A stretch of 64,000 nucleotides of DNA, from the NCBI GenBank assembly GCA_020850995.1, contig JADZDP010000143.1, positions 2,501 through 66,500 of the forward strand. Reading direction: 5' to 3'. Below, piece by piece: positions 63,213-64,000 of this stretch. The stretch comes from Deltaproteobacteria bacterium (lineage in GTDB: Bacteria > Myxococcota > UBA727 > VGSZ01). The position numbers and the translations under genes were made by a program. The notes under the pieces are model-generated. The model was not told the origin of the DNA and did not search any database. It saw only the letters and a list, made by a program, of their open reading frames with translations. Numbering within the stretch: position 1 is the stretch's first letter; the number at the start of each line of letters is the position of its first letter.

Positions 63213-64000
63213 ATGAGCACCATCTCCCCTCACTCGCCCCACCCGCGGCTGCTCGTGCGGTGGTTCGTCCAATACAACCCTTTCTTCACCGCCAGCGCGC
63301 TCTGTGTGCTCGGCGGCGTGTTGCTGCTGTCGCGCGCGCTTGGCCAAGGAGCGGACGTGGCGCTCACGGGCGTGCTCGAGCTGTACCAGTGGCTGGTGCT
63401 CGGCGCGGCGGCGCTGCTGTATCGGCGCCTGTGTGAGCACCGCGCCGGCGTCATCCTCGGCGTCATCGCGCTGGTGCTGCTGGTCGACCCGACGCTGCAA
63501 CTGAGCGCGCTCGCCACCTCGGGCGAGCGCGCGCTGTGCGGGCTGTGGGTCGTGCTGTTCGCGCTCAAGTGGCGCGCCTTGCAGTGGGCGTTCTGCCTCG
63601 AGCTCACGCCGAGCGCACGCTGGCTGCCGCCGGTGATCGCGCTCGGCGTCGCGGCCCTGCCGAACCTGCGCCTGGCCGGCGCCGACGGGCGCGTGCTGCC
63701 GGCGCTCATGGCGCTTGCGGTGTTCGCGGTCGGATGCGCGCTCGTGCTGGCGCCCCCGCGTGCACGATCGCGCCGCGCGCTCGGCGATGTAGGCGCCGCG
63801 ATGTTCCCGCGCCTGCTGCGTGGCGCGGCGCTCATCGGCGCCCTCGGCCTTGCCTACCAGGGGTGGAACGCCACGCTCGCGCTTGGCCCGCGTGCGCTGC
63901 CGCCCGTGCTCGGCGCGGTCCTCCTGGTGCTCGGCGTGGCAGCGGCGCGCGAGCGCTCGACGTGGCTGGCGGTGGCGCTGGGCGCGCTGTTCCTGCTGCC
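63213..64000 (+). CDS. Multi-pass membrane protein, cut by the window end
   Basis: At least 262 residues, running off the window in the frame of the ATG at 63213 (an in-frame GTG at 63183 with GGGA upstream is a possible earlier start). At least six hydrophobic segments are visible (NPFFTASALCVLGGVLLLS, LYQWLVLGAAALLY, VILGVIALVLLVDP, LPALMALAVFAVGCALVLA, GAALIGALGLAYQGW, LPPVLGAVLLVLGVAA). The loops are Arg-rich. No family recognised. Confidence 0.75.
   Translation, partial: MSTISPHSPHPRLLVRWFVQYNPFFTASALCVLGGVLLLSRALGQGADVALTGVLELYQWLVLGAAALLYRRLCEHRAGVILGVIALVLLVDPTLQLSALATSGERALCGLWVVLFALKWRALQWAFCLELTPSARWLPPVIALGVAALPNLRLAGADGRVLPALMALAVFAVGCALVLAPPRARSRRALGDVGAAMFPRLLRGAALIGALGLAYQGWNATLALGPRALPPVLGAVLLVLGVAAARERSTWLAVALGALFLL

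Overview
The window is GC-rich, gene-dense chromosomal DNA from a Gram-negative bacterium, most probably a myxobacterium-like member of the Myxococcota. That placement is inferred from gene content: eukaryote-like Ser/Thr kinases (one with a PEGA domain), zinc-ribbon/FHA proteins, PilZ and PATAN (DUF4388) proteins, an AgmX/PglI-type TonB-like protein, many lipoproteins, and Cys-rich tandem-repeat lipoproteins. I could not place it further. I recognised no phage, insertion sequence, CRISPR array or tRNA gene.

Layout. 1-2150 is the 3' end of an rRNA operon: 23S rRNA entering in its GTPase centre, then 5S and a textbook terminator. 2277-9064 holds a repeat-rich Cys lipoprotein, a PEGA Ser/Thr kinase, an adenosine deaminase and a TonB-like protein. 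9273-14575 is a folD-gcvT-gcvH-gcvP operon for glycine cleavage and C1-folate metabolism. 14633-22334 has a nitroreductase, a tldD/pmbA-algH-methyltransferase operon, another methyltransferase and small envelope proteins. 22353-27081 is an MCE (Mla-like) lipid ABC transporter with two permeases, coupled to two cyclophilins. 27270-33251 has a phasin-like protein, truD, an RpoS-like sigma factor, a HAD 5'-nucleotidase and an acetyltransferase.

33401-42492 carries a diadenylate cyclase coupled to a double-FHA zinc-ribbon protein, then trpS, a PEGA lipoprotein, an extended lnt and prfB. 42585-49720 is a signalling block: zinc-ribbon kinase, zinc-ribbon FHA protein, PilZ, PATAN, truA and an AgmX-like protein. 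49733-53428 holds a cNMP-binding protein and a ParA-PilZ-small protein-VWA operon. 53537-64000 holds lipoproteins, a SUMF1 protein, two alpha/beta hydrolases, an M14 carboxypeptidase, an FHA protein, a DUF5924/DUF2914 protein, a metal-site-less MBL-fold protein, a TPR/double-cNMP protein and a truncated membrane protein.

Three signals go beyond ordinary annotation. (1) Two related long palindromes at 6432-6610 and 33250-33356 share termini and lie in convergent gaps, their ends forming part of a flanking stop codon. (2) About ten genes have a TANNNT-like box exactly six bases before the start codon and no good Shine-Dalgarno, as expected for leaderless transcripts. (3) A c-di-AMP synthase is translationally coupled to an FHA reader, in a region rich in kinases and PilZ proteins.
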